A stretch of DNA of 64,000 nt from Lasiodiplodia sp. COLG20. Taxonomy: Eukaryota; Ascomycota; Dothideomycetes; Botryosphaeriales; Botryosphaeriaceae. Positions within the stretch are counted from its first letter, which is position 1. Each line of letters opens with the position of its first letter. The position numbers were made by a program, and so were the translations under genes. Positions 21,358 to 33,679 of the stretch are shown here, piece after piece. The notes under the pieces are model-generated. The model ran no database searches, was not told the DNA's origin, and saw only the letters and a list, made by a program, of their open reading frames with translations. Location of the stretch: positions 7,192,001 to 7,256,000 of the forward strand of contig VNWV01000001.1 of NCBI GenBank assembly GCA_009801085.1, read 5' to 3'.

Positions 21358-21635
21358 TGCGATTTGCCGAGACGGCGCCGGGCAGGCTCCGTGCGGTGAC
21401 CAAGCTTAGTGCTCCTCCTTGCGAGCCGGGCTGGTTGCGGCGGTGCAGGCGCTTTCTGCTCCACCAGGCGCGCCCATCTCCCGGACTAGCCGACCAGAAA
21501 ATGAGCCGCGCGTTTCCGTTGCGCAGCCTCTCCTGAGCCTCATCAACTCGCCGCTGACCATCCCGGACGACTCCCCGTCATGCGCATGCTTTGAACCCCA
21601 CAGCGCGCAGCAGCTCCCCGCTCCATGCCGCTATC

Positions 21636-23237
21636 ATGGAGGGTCCGCTGCAGCATATCGTCATCGCCGTTGCGGCTCTCTCTTTCCTAGTCTTCACCGT
21701 CTTCTTTGGCCGTCTTCCCGTCTTCCGGTGCGTGCAACGTCAACACCTCGTCTGCCTCTCTAATTTTCCGTCTGCAGCAAAACCCCCATAGGCTTCCTGC
21801 ACCGCTTGATCTGGGTGCATTTCCCCGCGCTGTTGCGCCGTCTGGACGGCCTCGTAACCGGCGGCCGGATCTACAAGTACACTACCCGCACCTGGCATTA
21901 TCTACTCTACGAGAAGCATCCCCTGGTCATCGTACGTATCCACTGCCGTGCAGTCGCCTGCCCAGAGAGTGCAAGCCCCCGGGCGCCAGCTGACACCCAG
22001 TCAACTTCAGATTTTCTTCCTCGGCCTTCTCACCGGCGCCTCTGGCCTGTTCCTCTTCCAAACCTACACCTCGCTCCCCGCATACCACCGCCTGCTCATC
22101 CCGCTCGTCCTCCCGTGGCCCTATGTCTTCACCTACCTCGCCGCGACGACTAAACCGAACACCATCATCAATGCCGCGAACCACAGCGCCCAGATGCAAG
22201 CGTATCCGTACGACCACATCCTATACCACCCCAACATGACGTGCCGCACATGCCGCTTGCCGAAGCCGGCACGCAGCAAGCACTGCCCGATTTGCAAGAC
22301 GTGTGTGGCTCGTATGGACCACCACTGTATCTGGGTGAACAATTGCGTCGGTCGCGAAAACTACCGCTGGTTCCTCGCGCTACTAGTGAGCACCACCTTG
22401 CTCCTCCTGTACGGCGCCTACCTGGCCCTGATCGTCTACCTTTACCCCCGCGTCTACGATCGCTTCACGCACTACGACCACGCCTTCCCGGCCGGCCTCC
22501 TCAGCGGCTGGGCGCCATGGCCGCTGCGCCTCAAGGGTTTCCGCGAGGACTTGAACACGGTGCTGGTCGAGAGCATCAAAGTGGGCGGCTTGAGCGTCAT
22601 GGGCGTCGGACTCCTGGCTGGGCTGACCTGGCCCCTTCCCCTCGGCTTACTGGCGTACCACGTCTACCTGATCTGGGCCGGCATGACGACCAACGAGGCG
22701 AGCAAGTGGGCGGATTTGCGCGACCAGATGCGCGACGGCCACATCTACGCCGGCAAGCTCTGGGGCGGCGAGCGCAACAGCGACTCCACGCCCGGCAGCG
22801 GCCAGCGTGGCCGCCCCAGCACCCGCGGCGGTCGCTACGCCCACTCGCGCGCCCGCGCCACCTCCAACAGCTTTGCCGAGTTCGGCTTTACCTCCGGCGA
22901 AGTCGGCCGGCGCATCGCGCGTGAGCACAACCAGGAAAAGAGCGCCGCCGCCAACGGCTCCCCCACCACCGGCGGCCACAACGCCCCCGCCTCGGACAGC
23001 GGATACAGCTCCGACGACAGTTGCTTCCACTCCCACACCAACACGACGCGCTGGCCCAATAGCCCGTGCCAAGTCCTTGTCCGCACCGCTGACGGCGAGC
23101 CGCCCCGTGAATGCCCGCCGCAGTTCGTCGGCATGGTTGACCCGGATAGCTGGCAGCGCGTGTGGCGTCTTGCCGATATCGAGAATATTTACGATCTGGG
23201 ATTCTGGGACAACCTTGAGGACGTTCTGAGAGGTTAA
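21636..23237 (+). CDS. swf1: DHHC palmitoyltransferase SWF1
   Basis: Three exons, 21636-21727, 21778-21931 and 22011-23237, give 490 aa. The first exon encodes an N-terminal hydrophobic helix ([17 protein letters not shown]). The Cys-rich domain begins [15 protein letters not shown] and ends in the catalytic DHHC at 185-188 ([18 protein letters not shown]). Transmembrane helices lie on both sides ([34 protein letters not shown]). The TTxE-type element appears as [16 protein letters not shown]1 S-acylates SNAREs and other proteins in the ER membrane. The C-terminal 200 residues are Ser-, Gly- and Arg-rich and look disordered. An ATG at 21948 gives a longer uninterrupted frame but lies in the second intron and is rejected. 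Confidence 0.93.
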
Positions 23238-25120
23238 TCGGAGATTGATTACCTCCGACCAGAAAAAGATACGAATAAAGCCAATGCCAGGGCCACAACA
23301 TCATACATAAAGAAGCCAGGCGATTATACATATATCGTACATATGCTTCTCGTACATGCCAGTCAGCAAAATCCAGGTTAGCCAATCGGGTCAGTCACTC
23401 ATTAGAATCTTTCCGTCTTCCACTGCATTTGTACATTTTTGCATCAGAACGGCGCATGGGATCAGGCGGCACATTGTGCTTCCGTTTGCATTATGTCTCG
23501 GTCTTCCAGCGACTGATTCTCACATTTACCTCGTTTCTTTTCTCGTCTCTCATTTGGCGCGGCGTTCTGGCAGGCACTAGATCGCGGTGGTTTATTTTTT
23601 ATTCGCTGTTGTGTTATTCCGTATTTGTTTGGTTTTTGTCTTTTGATCTTTTTGTTTTTGCATTTACATTTCCTTTTCCAGCGCCATCGTCTGCGTGTGG
23701 CCATCGCCGTCTTCCTGTGTTTCTTGTCCCCATCACCATGGCGTTGCATAAACCGTCACCGGTTATGTCATGCTTTTTTCCTTCTCGCGTTTATCATCGC
23801 GCGTGTGCCGCAACGTACAGTCAAACTTCCCTTTGTAAGTAGCAGCATGGCTAATGCGCTCTGTTTTGGTATGTTGTATGTACGTAGAACGGCGAGATAC
23901 CCCCCTCTCCGCGAAATGGGAAGAAGATACGCGTTTTGGACCTTTGTGTGTGTTGTGATCAGACTTGGTGTTTCGTTGTGCTCATCTCAATTCGAAACTA
24001 TGGACCGTTCGCGCCGTTTTGGGCGTTGGCGCTGTGGATTGCAATACAGCAGCGTTGCAGGCGCCCAATCCAGTCACCATGGGGATCGCAGAGCCCGGCT
24101 GCAAACGGCATAAAGCCACAATTGAATTCCTCAACGGGACCCATTTCTCCACCGTCAATAGGACAATCGCCTATCGAGCTCGGTAGCAGCAAGCAAAAGC
24201 AGGAGCAAGCATCAACAACACCAGCAAAACGAGATTCGAGAGCTAGGGAGCTATGGCCTCCACGGGGACCCTGTCGTCCGTGCGGCCACCACCCAATATC
24301 GGTTCTCTTTGCCCTTTCGTCTCGCGTTCATCATTTTATGCGTGTCATTGCCCGGCGGAAGGACCCTTGTGGGATCGACAGGGTTTTGAAACGGGGGGTC
24401 GGGAAGGGACATGGGGCTATATTTAGCCGAGTCAATATATGGATCGTGGCGGTGCAGAATAGAACCCGGGTCTAGAAGGACGGGAGGCGCTAAGGTTGCC
24501 GTTTTACGTGATTGTGGGGAGGTAGGGGGGAAGGGGGTGGATCTGGGGAATGCCGGAAAGGGGGACGGTGGTGCTGCTGGTGGCGTGTTTTGGGACTACA
24601 GTCCCCTCTCGCGGCCGATGGCTAGCGTGGATTTGTTGTTTCCTCATGTCGTGGGTAGGTGGCGCTATCGTCCGGATGAGAATGTCGAATTAGAAATTCT
24701 ACGTATACGTACGGACGATAGCTTTAAATACCTACATATGTTAAGGCAGAGCTGGGGCATAGTTACGCTATATTCTACACCCCTGCTATTCTTCGCGCTA
24801 GCCATCGGCTGCGAGAGGGGGCTGTAAGGGGGTGCTGGGCGTGGGATGGGGTTGGTTCACGCACTCACCGCCCTCGGTTGGTGGGCAGAGGGGGGGAGGC
24901 AGGGGGGTTGTGATGGTGCGGCACAGTCAAGGTGGTCACGATGAATTACATGAGACTTTGTCCTCTGTGGGTTGTTGAGGCAAGCGTCGGAGGGTACAAG
25001 TGAGGACAGAAGATGGCCAATTGTATTCACTAAAGAATTCAACTACCTGCCCGAGTATCTGGGATCTTCCCACCCCGTGATTACCTTGATCGAAATGCGA
25101 ACCAGGATATCAGTATTCAG
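23238..25120. other. 1.9-kb convergent intergenic region with a MITE
   Basis: It lies between the 3' ends of SWF1 and the dynamin-like gene. The left half is T-rich. A 226-bp MITE sits at 24599-24824. The remaining frames are short and featureless. Confidence 0.5.
24599..24824 (+). mobile_element. MITE copy 1 (Tc1/mariner type, intact TIRs)
   Basis: A 226-bp non-coding element flanked by TA on both sides. Terminal inverted repeats of about 29 bp match at about 27 positions: the left begins CAGTCCCCTCTCGCGGCCGA, and the reverse complement of the right begins CAGCCCCCTCTCGCAGCCGA. A second, inner inverted repeat is built on GCTATCGTCCG near 24664-24724. TA target duplication and CAGT ends are typical of Tc1/mariner elements and their MITEs. 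Two related copies lie at about 33.8 and 34.3 kb. Confidence 0.85.
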
Positions 25121-27610
25121 CTAGTCGAACTGGAGCATCGCACTCTGGAAGGCCTCCTTGCCTACCTCAAGGCTGATCTTCATCGCTGACAGCCGGGAGC
25201 GTTCCTTGCGGACATTCGCGGGCTCAGCAGCAAGAACGCTGATCTCGTCATCAGAGAGCCTTGCGAGAGCGACGGGGGAGATTGGAGAATCACGCAAAGG
25301 CGCGATCAGGTGGCGTTCGATAACTGTTTCCGTGACGGCGGCGACGTAGTTCTTGAGCTTGTCCTTGTACAAGGCCATCAGGCAGTCCAGAGCCTCCTCT
25401 GCAGTAAACTTGTCCATGTCCGGCTCAACGAGTTCCTGGTCAAGAGTGTTCAGGAAGAGCGCAGTGCTGTTGCTCGTTCCAGGACCGATTGTCGTGGGAC
25501 CCATTGAGTTGACAATGCGCTTGACCTTGGTCATCAGCTTCTGGTGGCGGAGCTTCTGGATGGTGTCAGTGTAATAGTGATTGTATGTCATGGGTGCCCG
25601 ACTGTTGTCGTTGATCATGCGGCGCAGCTCAGCGATTGCGTTTTCCTTTTGGGAGGCCAAGCTCGGCAGGATCTTCAGCTTGAAAACCCGCTCTGCAACA
25701 TCAGCGGGCATGATGTACTGAATGAGCTTCTCTAAGAATCCGCGGACATAGTTGGCAATGGCAGCGGTGTACTTCAGCGTGATGGCCTCCCAGTTGGCAG
25801 TCTGTTCCCAGTAGAGCTCCTTCAAGAGAGTGGCGTTAACACTGCCGGGGAGCTCCTCGCCGCGGGACGCCTTCATCTTGCCGCAAACCCAACCAACAGC
25901 TTCGTTCCGCGTCTTGGCCTTTTGAAGTCCTTTCGCATAGGTGACGCCCCAGGAACTTTCCTCTAGATGTACATCCTTCTCTTTGCCAATAATGTCCATG
26001 ATTTCCGAAGGAACATCCTTGAACTTGTACTTGGCACCGAACACCAGCATGACTTTTGCAAATTGAGAATTGTGTGCCTGAATATTAGCTCGCAGCTTTA
26101 CAGAGGGTGAGGAAGCTGAACGGAAAAAGTCGTCGTTGTAATTGCCACTCAGGGCGTCAGTGAGAAGGGCGTTGCACTTCATACTGGATTTCATCAGGAA
26201 AGCCCGGGTGTCCCACGTAGTACCCCTCTGATCCCCCAACGCGGCCAAGAGCTTTGACGTCTTCTCCAACTCTCCCTTCAATTCCTTGTTCAACTTCGGA
26301 ATCTCGTTCTTGAGGTGAGCGAAGAGCAAGCGAGAGAGGCGCTCCCGAAGGGGACCAATACCAAGGGTGTCCTGGTCCATAGTACGGTAGATGGCTCTGC
26401 CAGCGAAGAACTCCTTCTCCATGGTATCACGATCGTCGAAGCTTGTGCGAGTCTCGGCCTGTGCGCGGTTCCTGAGCATATGCCAGCCCAATTCGAAGTT
26501 GATATCTTTGTTTTGGGCAAGAGCAACCCAACTCTCTTCTTCAGCAGAACCTTCCTCAAGGCAATCAGGCTTGGTGATGACTCCGAGGGTCCTTGCTCCC
26601 TTCGGGTCGACGCTGCGAGCCTTCTGCAAGATGACTTGGTTCGCATAGTCGTGCTTAGCAGAAACCACGGCTAAGATGATAGAGCGCGGATTGCTGATGT
26701 ACTTGGAAATAAGAACATTAATGAAGTCCACATCATTCCTGCTGTGAGTCTGCGTCTCGGCATGGATGAGTCCAGGAAGGTCGACGAGAGAGAGCGGGGG
26801 CATGTCGGGTCCCGACACTGTGATGCTGAGCATCTCGGAGAAGAACGCTTTCAAGCCAGGAGCACCAGCAGCACTCCCAAAGGTATCGTGCTCAATATGC
26901 TCTTTGGCGTCGTGTATGAATTCCGGGATTTTGGAGAAGTCGGTGGTTGTACTCCTGATCGGCTCTCGACCGTCGCTGAAAACGATCGAAGCGGTGATGG
27001 ATCGCTTGGCTTCACGGCGAAGGATTATCTCGGTAGCGAAACGAGTGCAAAGCATTGCGTTGCGCGGGAAGGGAATTTGCGTAATAGCTTCGAGAACTGA
27101 GCTTTTTCCAGAAGACTGGTCGCCACAGACGACAAGAGCCGGAAGTGAGAGGACATCATTGAGGCCGACAGAACGTAGCTTGTCAATAACGTCGAGAAGT
27201 GAGCGCATGCTTCCACTCTGGAGAGAATCCAGCTTCGCAGGAACATAACCGTCGGAAAAGCTTGCGATGTAGGGCTTCTTCGTCTCAGGCGCGGGGTCGT
27301 ATGAACCCTCACTTATCATGCGCTTGTGACTGCCGACTGTCGTATCCGAAGAAGCGTCCGGGGTGGCTGGCGATGAGGCAGCCGCAGCTCTGGTGACCCT
27401 CTTTGATTGCCCGGCCATGTTGTCGCTGCGCCTGGCTGTTGTGTCGGCGAAGGAAGAAACGCGGCGGATGTGGAGGAGAGGAAGACAGCGACGAGGTGCA
27501 GCAGAAATATCTGCCGCCTTTGATGGGGCACCAAAACGGGAAAGCGCGGAAGGCGACTGCGCAATAAGGCAGGCACGGCCAGAGGCCACCGCATGTGACA
27601 GAAATCTCAT
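25121..27610 (-). CDS. Dynamin-like large GTPase
   Basis: One long exon. GTPase motifs are clear: G1 GDQSSGKSSVLEAI, G3 DLPGL and G4 TKPD, followed by a helical stalk and a C-terminal GED-like region (EALDCLMALYKDKLKNYVAAV). It belongs to the fungal Mx/VPS1-like dynamin group and lacks a PH domain. Three in-frame starts exist. 27745 gives 874 aa. 27610 gives 829 aa and begins with an Arg-rich, acid-poor stretch (MRFLSHAVASGRACLIAQ) ending near RRVSSF, like a mitochondrial presequence. 27418 gives 765 aa beginning MAGQSKRVTRAAAA. I give 27610, but 27418 may serve a cytosolic form. No transmembrane segment is seen, which argues against an MGM1-type protein. Confidence 0.85.
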   Translation of the reverse strand: MRFLSHAVASGRACLIAQSPSALSRFGAPSKAADISAAPRRCLPLLHIRRVSSFADTTARRSDNMAGQSKRVTRAAAASSPATPDASSDTTVGSHKRMISEGSYDPAPETKKPYIASFSDGYVPAKLDSLQSGSMRSLLDVIDKLRSVGLNDVLSLPALVVCGDQSSGKSSVLEAITQIPFPRNAMLCTRFATEIILRREAKRSITASIVFSDGREPIRSTTTDFSKIPEFIHDAKEHIEHDTFGSAAGAPGLKAFFSEMLSITVSGPDMPPLSLVDLPGLIHAETQTHSRNDVDFINVLISKYISNPRSIILAVVSAKHDYANQVILQKARSVDPKGARTLGVITKPDCLEEGSAEEESWVALAQNKDINFELGWHMLRNRAQAETRTSFDDRDTMEKEFFAGRAIYRTMDQDTLGIGPLRERLSRLLFAHLKNEIPKLNKELKGELEKTSKLLAALGDQRGTTWDTRAFLMKSSMKCNALLTDALSGNYNDDFFRSASSPSVKLRANIQAHNSQFAKVMLVFGAKYKFKDVPSEIMDIIGKEKDVHLEESSWGVTYAKGLQKAKTRNEAVGWVCGKMKASRGEELPGSVNATLLKELYWEQTANWEAITLKYTAAIANYVRGFLEKLIQYIMPADVAERVFKLKILPSLASQKENAIAELRRMINDNSRAPMTYNHYYTDTIQKLRHQKLMTKVKRIVNSMGPTTIGPGTSNSTALFLNTLDQELVEPDMDKFTAEEALDCLMALYKDKLKNYVAAVTETVIERHLIAPLRDSPISPVALARLSDDEISVLAAEPANVRKERSRLSAMKISLEVGKEAFQSAMLQFD

Positions 27611-29157
27611 GAAGTGCGCAGGGGAACACACGCAGGTAGCGCGGATATGCTGCAAAGTGATGAACTGGTAATTCGCAAACAGGAAATGGCAGGCGGGAGA
27701 GAGCTGCGTGTCATGGATTCCTTCTGGTACTCCAGTATTGAACATCCACGAAACTTTCTCACAAGCAAAACGACGTCAGAGCATGTGTATCAGGTCAGAA
27801 TTAGTGGTCAGCCTCACATCTACGTCCGGATATTTGCTACAGCTGCCCACATAAAAAGCGCAATGCCCTTCGAGGGAAAGAGGACTTAAAACTCTACAAC
27901 CCGCTGTGAGGCCGGAAAATGAGGTTGAAGATATCCGAATGTGGACATGGCGAACCCCATGCGATTGGTCGCTCGGGGCGGAGGTTGCTTCATGGGGACG
28001 CCTGTCATTGTGCTGGTAGAGCTCGATCAGTCTCCGTCTTCGTCCGTGTCCTCAAGACGATTGGAATTACTCTGCGTGGATAACTGAATCAAAACACTCG
28101 TGCAAAGATGCAGACCCTGATATTGCGCCCACACATCCACACGGGCACTTCAGTCACCCATAAGTGGGCTTCATGAAGTTCGGCGGGACAAAGCTGAGAC
28201 CATGTGCGCTCTTTTGCATTCGCTGTGGTTGTAGCTTTGCCGATGCGAGCTAGACAGCACATCGCCATCATTACCGCCGGTCTCGTCTCGAGGCATTCAG
28301 CGGCAACGAGACGTTGGGGAAAATTCCCGCGGGAGATTGCGGCCGAGCATAGCTGCCGGCTCCAAGCAGCATCAAGAGGTGGATTCGAGTGTTCAGGGGC
28401 AACAAATATTAGCCGATTTCACAAGTGCAATCTGGTTTGGAGGCGGTGGCGGGGTCCGGAAGCATGTCGGCGGTCGCGAGAGGTGAGGTGAGGGCAGCGA
28501 GGCGTTCGTTGGCGGGCGGGGCCGCGGTCCATGTGCGGCCGGCTGCAGCAACCCAGCGCGCAGCGACTCCTGTGGCCCGTGTGCGGAAATTCCCCAGCGC
28601 GTCGCACAGCACGAGGGCGCTCTCGAGGCAAATTGCACAGATGCCAGGTGTGCGCGGTTTCAATTGCAGGCACGAGGCTCTTGTCGCAGCGGCGGCGCAG
28701 CCATTGGTGCGGCCGAAGGCCGTGTTTGGCGCGACCGGGGGCGGAATCTGGGGATCTCGAGGGTCCAGCCAATGGCGGGCAAGAAGCCACCTGAGCTCGA
28801 ACTTTCGTCGCTCACCTCGCCCGCTCGCCCTCACCGACCATCGCGCCATCAGCCTCGTGTGCAACCCTTCGCTCTCCCAGTTCGCACCCCGACGGAGCAT
28901 GGCAACCGCATAGCCCGCAACACTATCACGCCAATCTCCTGCCCGCCCGTGCCTTACTTCCGCCCGCTCCTCCGCCACCTCGAGTCCTCCGCCCTCGCCC
29001 ACCCTTTCCAGTCAAATGTACGTGCCACGCTCCCACTCTTTTTTTTCCTCGCTAACATCCCAGACCTCCACCACCGCTCTGACAAGCCTGCTCGTCGCCC
29101 TCCTCCCCCGTCCCGTCGTCACTGTCGTCGTACACCCGGCATCGGATCTGGTTCACT
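27611..29157. other. Divergent promoter region of dynamin-like and SCP160 genes
   Basis: About 1.5 kb. The stretch 28400-29150 is GC-rich and then C/T-rich up to the SCP160 ATG, consistent with a long pyrimidine-rich leader of a highly expressed gene. Overlapping frames on both strands lack domains. The leader may contain an intron (GT at about 29019), which I cannot confirm. Confidence 0.45.
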
Positions 29158-32100
29158 ATGGCTGCTGAGGCTTCCACCAACGGAGATAGCCAGACCCCGG
29201 CCCAGAAGCTGGAGGCCCGTCTGGCCCAGGAGGAAACCCACCGCCCGACCGTTGAGGACGTCCCTGATGAGGATGACCTCGCTCATCCTGCGCCCTCTGC
29301 CGCTCCCTCTGAGAAGGGCAAGCAGAAGGCCCAGGATGTTGAGACTACTCCCAAGAAGTCGCCCGCCAACCCGCCCATAAACATTGCTTCTGAGGAGATG
29401 TTCCCGGGCTTGGGCGCTCCCAAGGCTCACACTCCCGCTGCCGTGTCTTCTGCTTGGGGCCGCAAGCCCGCCTCGGTCAACGCCAACGGTGTCAATGGCG
29501 CTGCTGCTAGCAATGGTACCTCGCGCGCGTCCACCCCCGCCTCTGGCATTGCGACTCCTACTACGCCTTCGGTTCGCGGTCCGGGCCCTCAGACCATGAC
29601 TTTGCCCGGCCGTTATGTCGAGTCCATCTCGCTCGCGCCCTCTCAAATGATCCCGCGCCAGCTGCAGAAGAAGCCTATGGCCGACGTCATCCGCGACATC
29701 AACAGGAGGTCCAAGGCCAAGGTTGAGATGAAGCCCGGTAACATGGGCAACATTGTCTTCCAGGGTACTGGTCCCGTTGATGCCGTTCGCTCTGCTCTGA
29801 GGGAGGTTGCCAAGGAGCTTGGTTCCAAGGTAAGCCGCCGCAATTACAGGAAGCGATCATGTGCTTACAAAGTATTAGCAAACCACCAAGGTCACCATCC
29901 CCGCCTCGATACGCGCTCACGTCATTGGCCGCCAGGGTGCCACCATCCAGGGTATCAGCAAGCGCACCGGCGCCCGCATACAGGTTCCCAAGCAAGAGGA
30001 GACCGGCTCTTTTGAGGAGGACGACAGCGCGACCATTGACGTTGTCATTGAGGGTGACACCGTCGCTGCGGCTCTGGCCAAGCAGGAGATCGAGCGTATC
30101 GTCGATGAGCGCACGTCTACCGTCAACCTCCGCCTCAAGGATATCCCCGCCGAGTACTACCCCTTCTTGGCTGGCCCGCACAACTCGCGCATCGATTCGT
30201 ACGAGGGTGGTCGCGATGTCCGCGTCCAGATTCCGCACTACACTACCTGGGCCGAGCAGGCTCCCCCGCAGCCCACTCCTGCCGGTCAGCCCGTGCCTTT
30301 CGCTCCCCAGGCTGCTTACCCGATCTCCATCTCCGGTGACCGCGCCGCTGCCAACGAAGCTCGTGCTGAGATTGAGCGCCAGGTCGAGGAACTCCGCCGT
30401 CAGCTCTCTATCAACCAGATGCCCATCGAGCGCGGCAGGCACCAGTTCATTATCGGTGAGCGCGGCGGTTCTCTCCACGACTTCCTCGCTGAGACCGGAT
30501 GCGCCGTCATTCTGCCTCCGAGCCACGATGACACCGAAATGCTCACCATTGTCGGCCCTGCTGATAAGCTTGACAGCGGTATCAACAAGGTTATGGACCT
30601 GGCTACTTCCATGCAGAGCACGAACGTCGATATCGCCCGCCAACACGCTAACTCGCAAGCCCACGCTCGCGATCTCACCCGCTACCTGAGGCAGCGCCAG
30701 GCTATTGCTGAACTTGAGCGTATGCACGATGCCAGCATTGTGCTCCCCACCTCGCAGGATGGCCCTACCGCATGGGAGATTTACTCGCGCGACGCCAAGA
30801 ACGGCATGAAGGCCCGTATGGATATCATGAACTTGATCAGCAGCCACCCGCCGAGCAGGTTCAGCAACGTGAACGTCGACCCCTTCTACCACCAGCATCT
30901 GCGCCAGCGCGCTGCTCAGAACCTGAGGAAGGACCAGGGTGTGCACCTGCTTTTCCCCGAGGGTGACGCCCAGTCGCCTCATCTTGTCCTTGTGTACGAG
31001 GGCCCCAGCTCTCCCTCGGAGTACCAGTTCCCTCGTGGTCAGCCCTCTGCTCAGGACGTTCAGGCGTTCCAGCGTGCTCTGCAAGAGGCCCAGAAGCAGC
31101 TCCTTTCTCTCATCAATACCGAGGAGCAGATTGTCGGCCGTGATGTTGAGGCTCCGCAGAAGTAAGTTTAGCGAATTTCAACCCCGTCAATTGACTGACT
31201 TATGCAGCTCGTACAGGTTCCACGACAAGATTCGCCGCTACGTCGACCGCGAGCAGCAGGGTCTTCCCCAGGACCAGATTCCCCTGCAAGTGCTTTTCGG
31301 TGATGCCAGGCCCCAGGCTTCTCGTGCCAACAGGGACAATGTTTACATCCGTGGACCTAACAAGAACGTCGACGAGCTTGCCCAGAAGATCCTGGAGTTC
31401 ATTGAGCAGGAGAAGAAGGATGAGCTCGAGCGTGGTTACACCATAACCTTCGACTACCCTCAGAAGTTTGCCAACATTCTGATTGGCAAGCGTGGCGAGA
31501 ACATCAAGAAGCTTCGCGATGAGTTTGACGTCGACATCCAGGTCCAGGATGGCAAGGTTGAGATCAAGGGTCCCCAGGCCAAGGCTCACGCCGCCAAGGC
31601 TCACATCATCGCTCTTGGCAAGAAGCTTGAGGACGAAGCTACTTACGTCCTCAAGATCAAGCCCCAGTTCCACCGTGATCTCATCGGTGGCAAGGGTAAC
31701 CAGGTCAACCGTCTTCAGGACCGCTACAACGTTCGCATCAACTTCCCTCGCTCGGCTGCCGCCGCCGCCGACGATGCCGACGCTGGTACTGAGGCTTCGC
31801 ACCACAACCGTCGTCAGGCTGCCGATGAGGTCATCATTAGGGGTCCCAAGAGGGGCGCCGATGCCGCCCGCGACGAGCTTCTCGAGCTGTACCAGTGGAC
31901 GATTGACAACTCGCACACCGCTACCGTTTCCGTTGCCCAAAGCCAGATTCCTTCCCTCATTGGTGCTGGCGGTCGCGAGATGGATGCCCTGCGTGCCAGC
32001 ACTGGTGCTCAGATCGACGTTCCTAACGCTCGTGAAGTTGCTGATGCCTCCGGACGCGCTGATATCAAGATCAAGGGTACCAAGAAGCAGGTTGAGGATG

Positions 32101-33243
32101 CTAAGAAGCTTCTTGAGCAGAAGGCTAAGACATTCGACGAGACTGTGGTGCGCACGATCGAGGTTGACAAGAAGCACCACAAGGCTCTGATTGGTGCAGG
32201 CGGTAAGTTTCAGACTCTTATGTTCAGGATATCCTCCGATATTAATCAAAGGTCCAGGTGCCAACATCCGCGACATCGTCATCAACGCCGGTGGCCCCGA
32301 TGACCGCCGTGAGCTTGCCCGCATGGTTCGCTTCCCCCGTGCCGAGTCTGAGGACAACACGATCCGCGTCGAGGGTAACGCTGCTGTCGTCGACAAGATC
32401 GTGGCCGCTATCGAAGGCCTCGTCAGCACGCGCGATAGCCAGGTCACCGAGTTCATCGAGGTTGCTCCTGAGAAGCACCGTATCCTCATTGGTCGTGGCG
32501 GTGAGACTCGTCGCAACTTGGAGTCCCAGTTCAAGGTTACTGTCGATGTTCCCAAGCAGACTGCCACCGGTGCTGCCCGCAGCCAGGTCAAGATCGTCGG
32601 TCAGCCCCAAGACGTCGAGAAGGCCAAGGAGCACATTTCCAGCATGATCAAGGAGCAGGAGGGCGAGACGGTCCAGGTCCCCAGGCGTCTTCACCACGCC
32701 GTTTCCGACAATGGCCAGTTCTTCCGCCGCCTTCGCAACGACCTCCGCGTCACCGTCGACCACGCCGGTCAGCAGCCCCCGCCCAAGCCCACGACCGCCG
32801 GTGCCAGCAACATCCGCGCCAATGCCGGCAGCAACGCGCCTCTCATCACCGACGACCCGTCGTCGACCAAGGATGCGCACGCCTGGGACATTGTCGACAA
32901 CCTGCCCGCCTCGGACGACAGCGAAGACGGCAACATCCCGTGGATCCTCCGCTCGAGCAACCCCGAGAACGTCGCCAAGGCGAAGGCCCTGCTGGAGAAG
33001 GCCATGGAGGAGAAGAGCAAGCCTTCCTGCACCGGTTACCTCATCCTTCCCGACCCCAAGCTGTACAGGTACGTCGTCGGTCCTGGCGGCAGCCAGATCA
33101 ACAGCATCCGCAAGAAGACTGGCACCAGGGTCCAGGTTCCGCGCGGCGGCGATGGCAACGAGGCGATTGAGATTGTCGGCTCGCGCGAGGGCGTCGAGCA
33201 GGCGAGGGATATTATTTTGGAGCTTGTCAAGGATAAGAACTAA
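29158..33243 (+). CDS. scp160: Multi-KH RNA-binding protein SCP160/vigilin
   Basis: Four exons, 29158-29829, 29879-31161, 31208-32202 and 32258-33243, give 1311 aa. The first 150 residues are Ala/Pro/Thr-rich and disordered. Then follow many KH domains. At least eight keep a GxxG loop: IGRQGATI, IGERGGSL, IGKRGENI, IGGKGNQV, IGAGGREM, IGAGGANI, IGRGGETR and VGPGGSQI. Others look degenerate. Vigilin-type proteins bind mRNAs on ER-associated polysomes and affect translation and ploidy maintenance. Codon use is strongly biased to C/G at third positions, consistent with high expression, which also creates long antisense open frames. The last codons read ELVKDKN, close to the usual family end. Confidence 0.93.
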
Positions 33244-33679
33244 GGAGGAGTAAAAAGAGATGGTGGAGTGAGTGGGAGAAAAGAAAGTGTGTCTTTTTAT
33301 ATTGAGTTTGATTCTTCATTCTTGCTCAAAAAAGGGATCTGGAAAAAAGCTTCGGCTGTGTGGTTGGCTTGTGGTGGGTGAGACATTGATGATGTGGGAC
33401 TCCTTGTCGTCCTCTTTTCTGCAACTGATTGAATTCACATTCATATCCATCATGGAGTGAGGATTCATTGTGACGGTTGAGATAAGAGATTCATTAAGAT
33501 TGTTTGTCCTTTTTTTGTTGTTTATTTGGTTGCGATAGTCATCTTCTGGTAGTGGAGCGGAATGAAAATATCATATCTGCATGATGCTGTAGTCGCCTGT
33601 GTGATATGTTGGGTGCGTAGTTTGAGGTGTGAAGTCTACCTACTCCCGCCGACCAGACCCGGGGTGAGCTTTGTTGTGC

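Noticed and set aside
21948..23237. Single-exon SWF1 model starting at 21948
   Set aside because: That ATG lies in an intron. Splicing from 21636 restores the first transmembrane helix and conserved residues.
29699..32591. Antisense frames of 461 and 463 codons across SCP160
   Set aside because: They mirror the strongly biased codons of the KH gene, lack start context and domains, and ignore the real introns.
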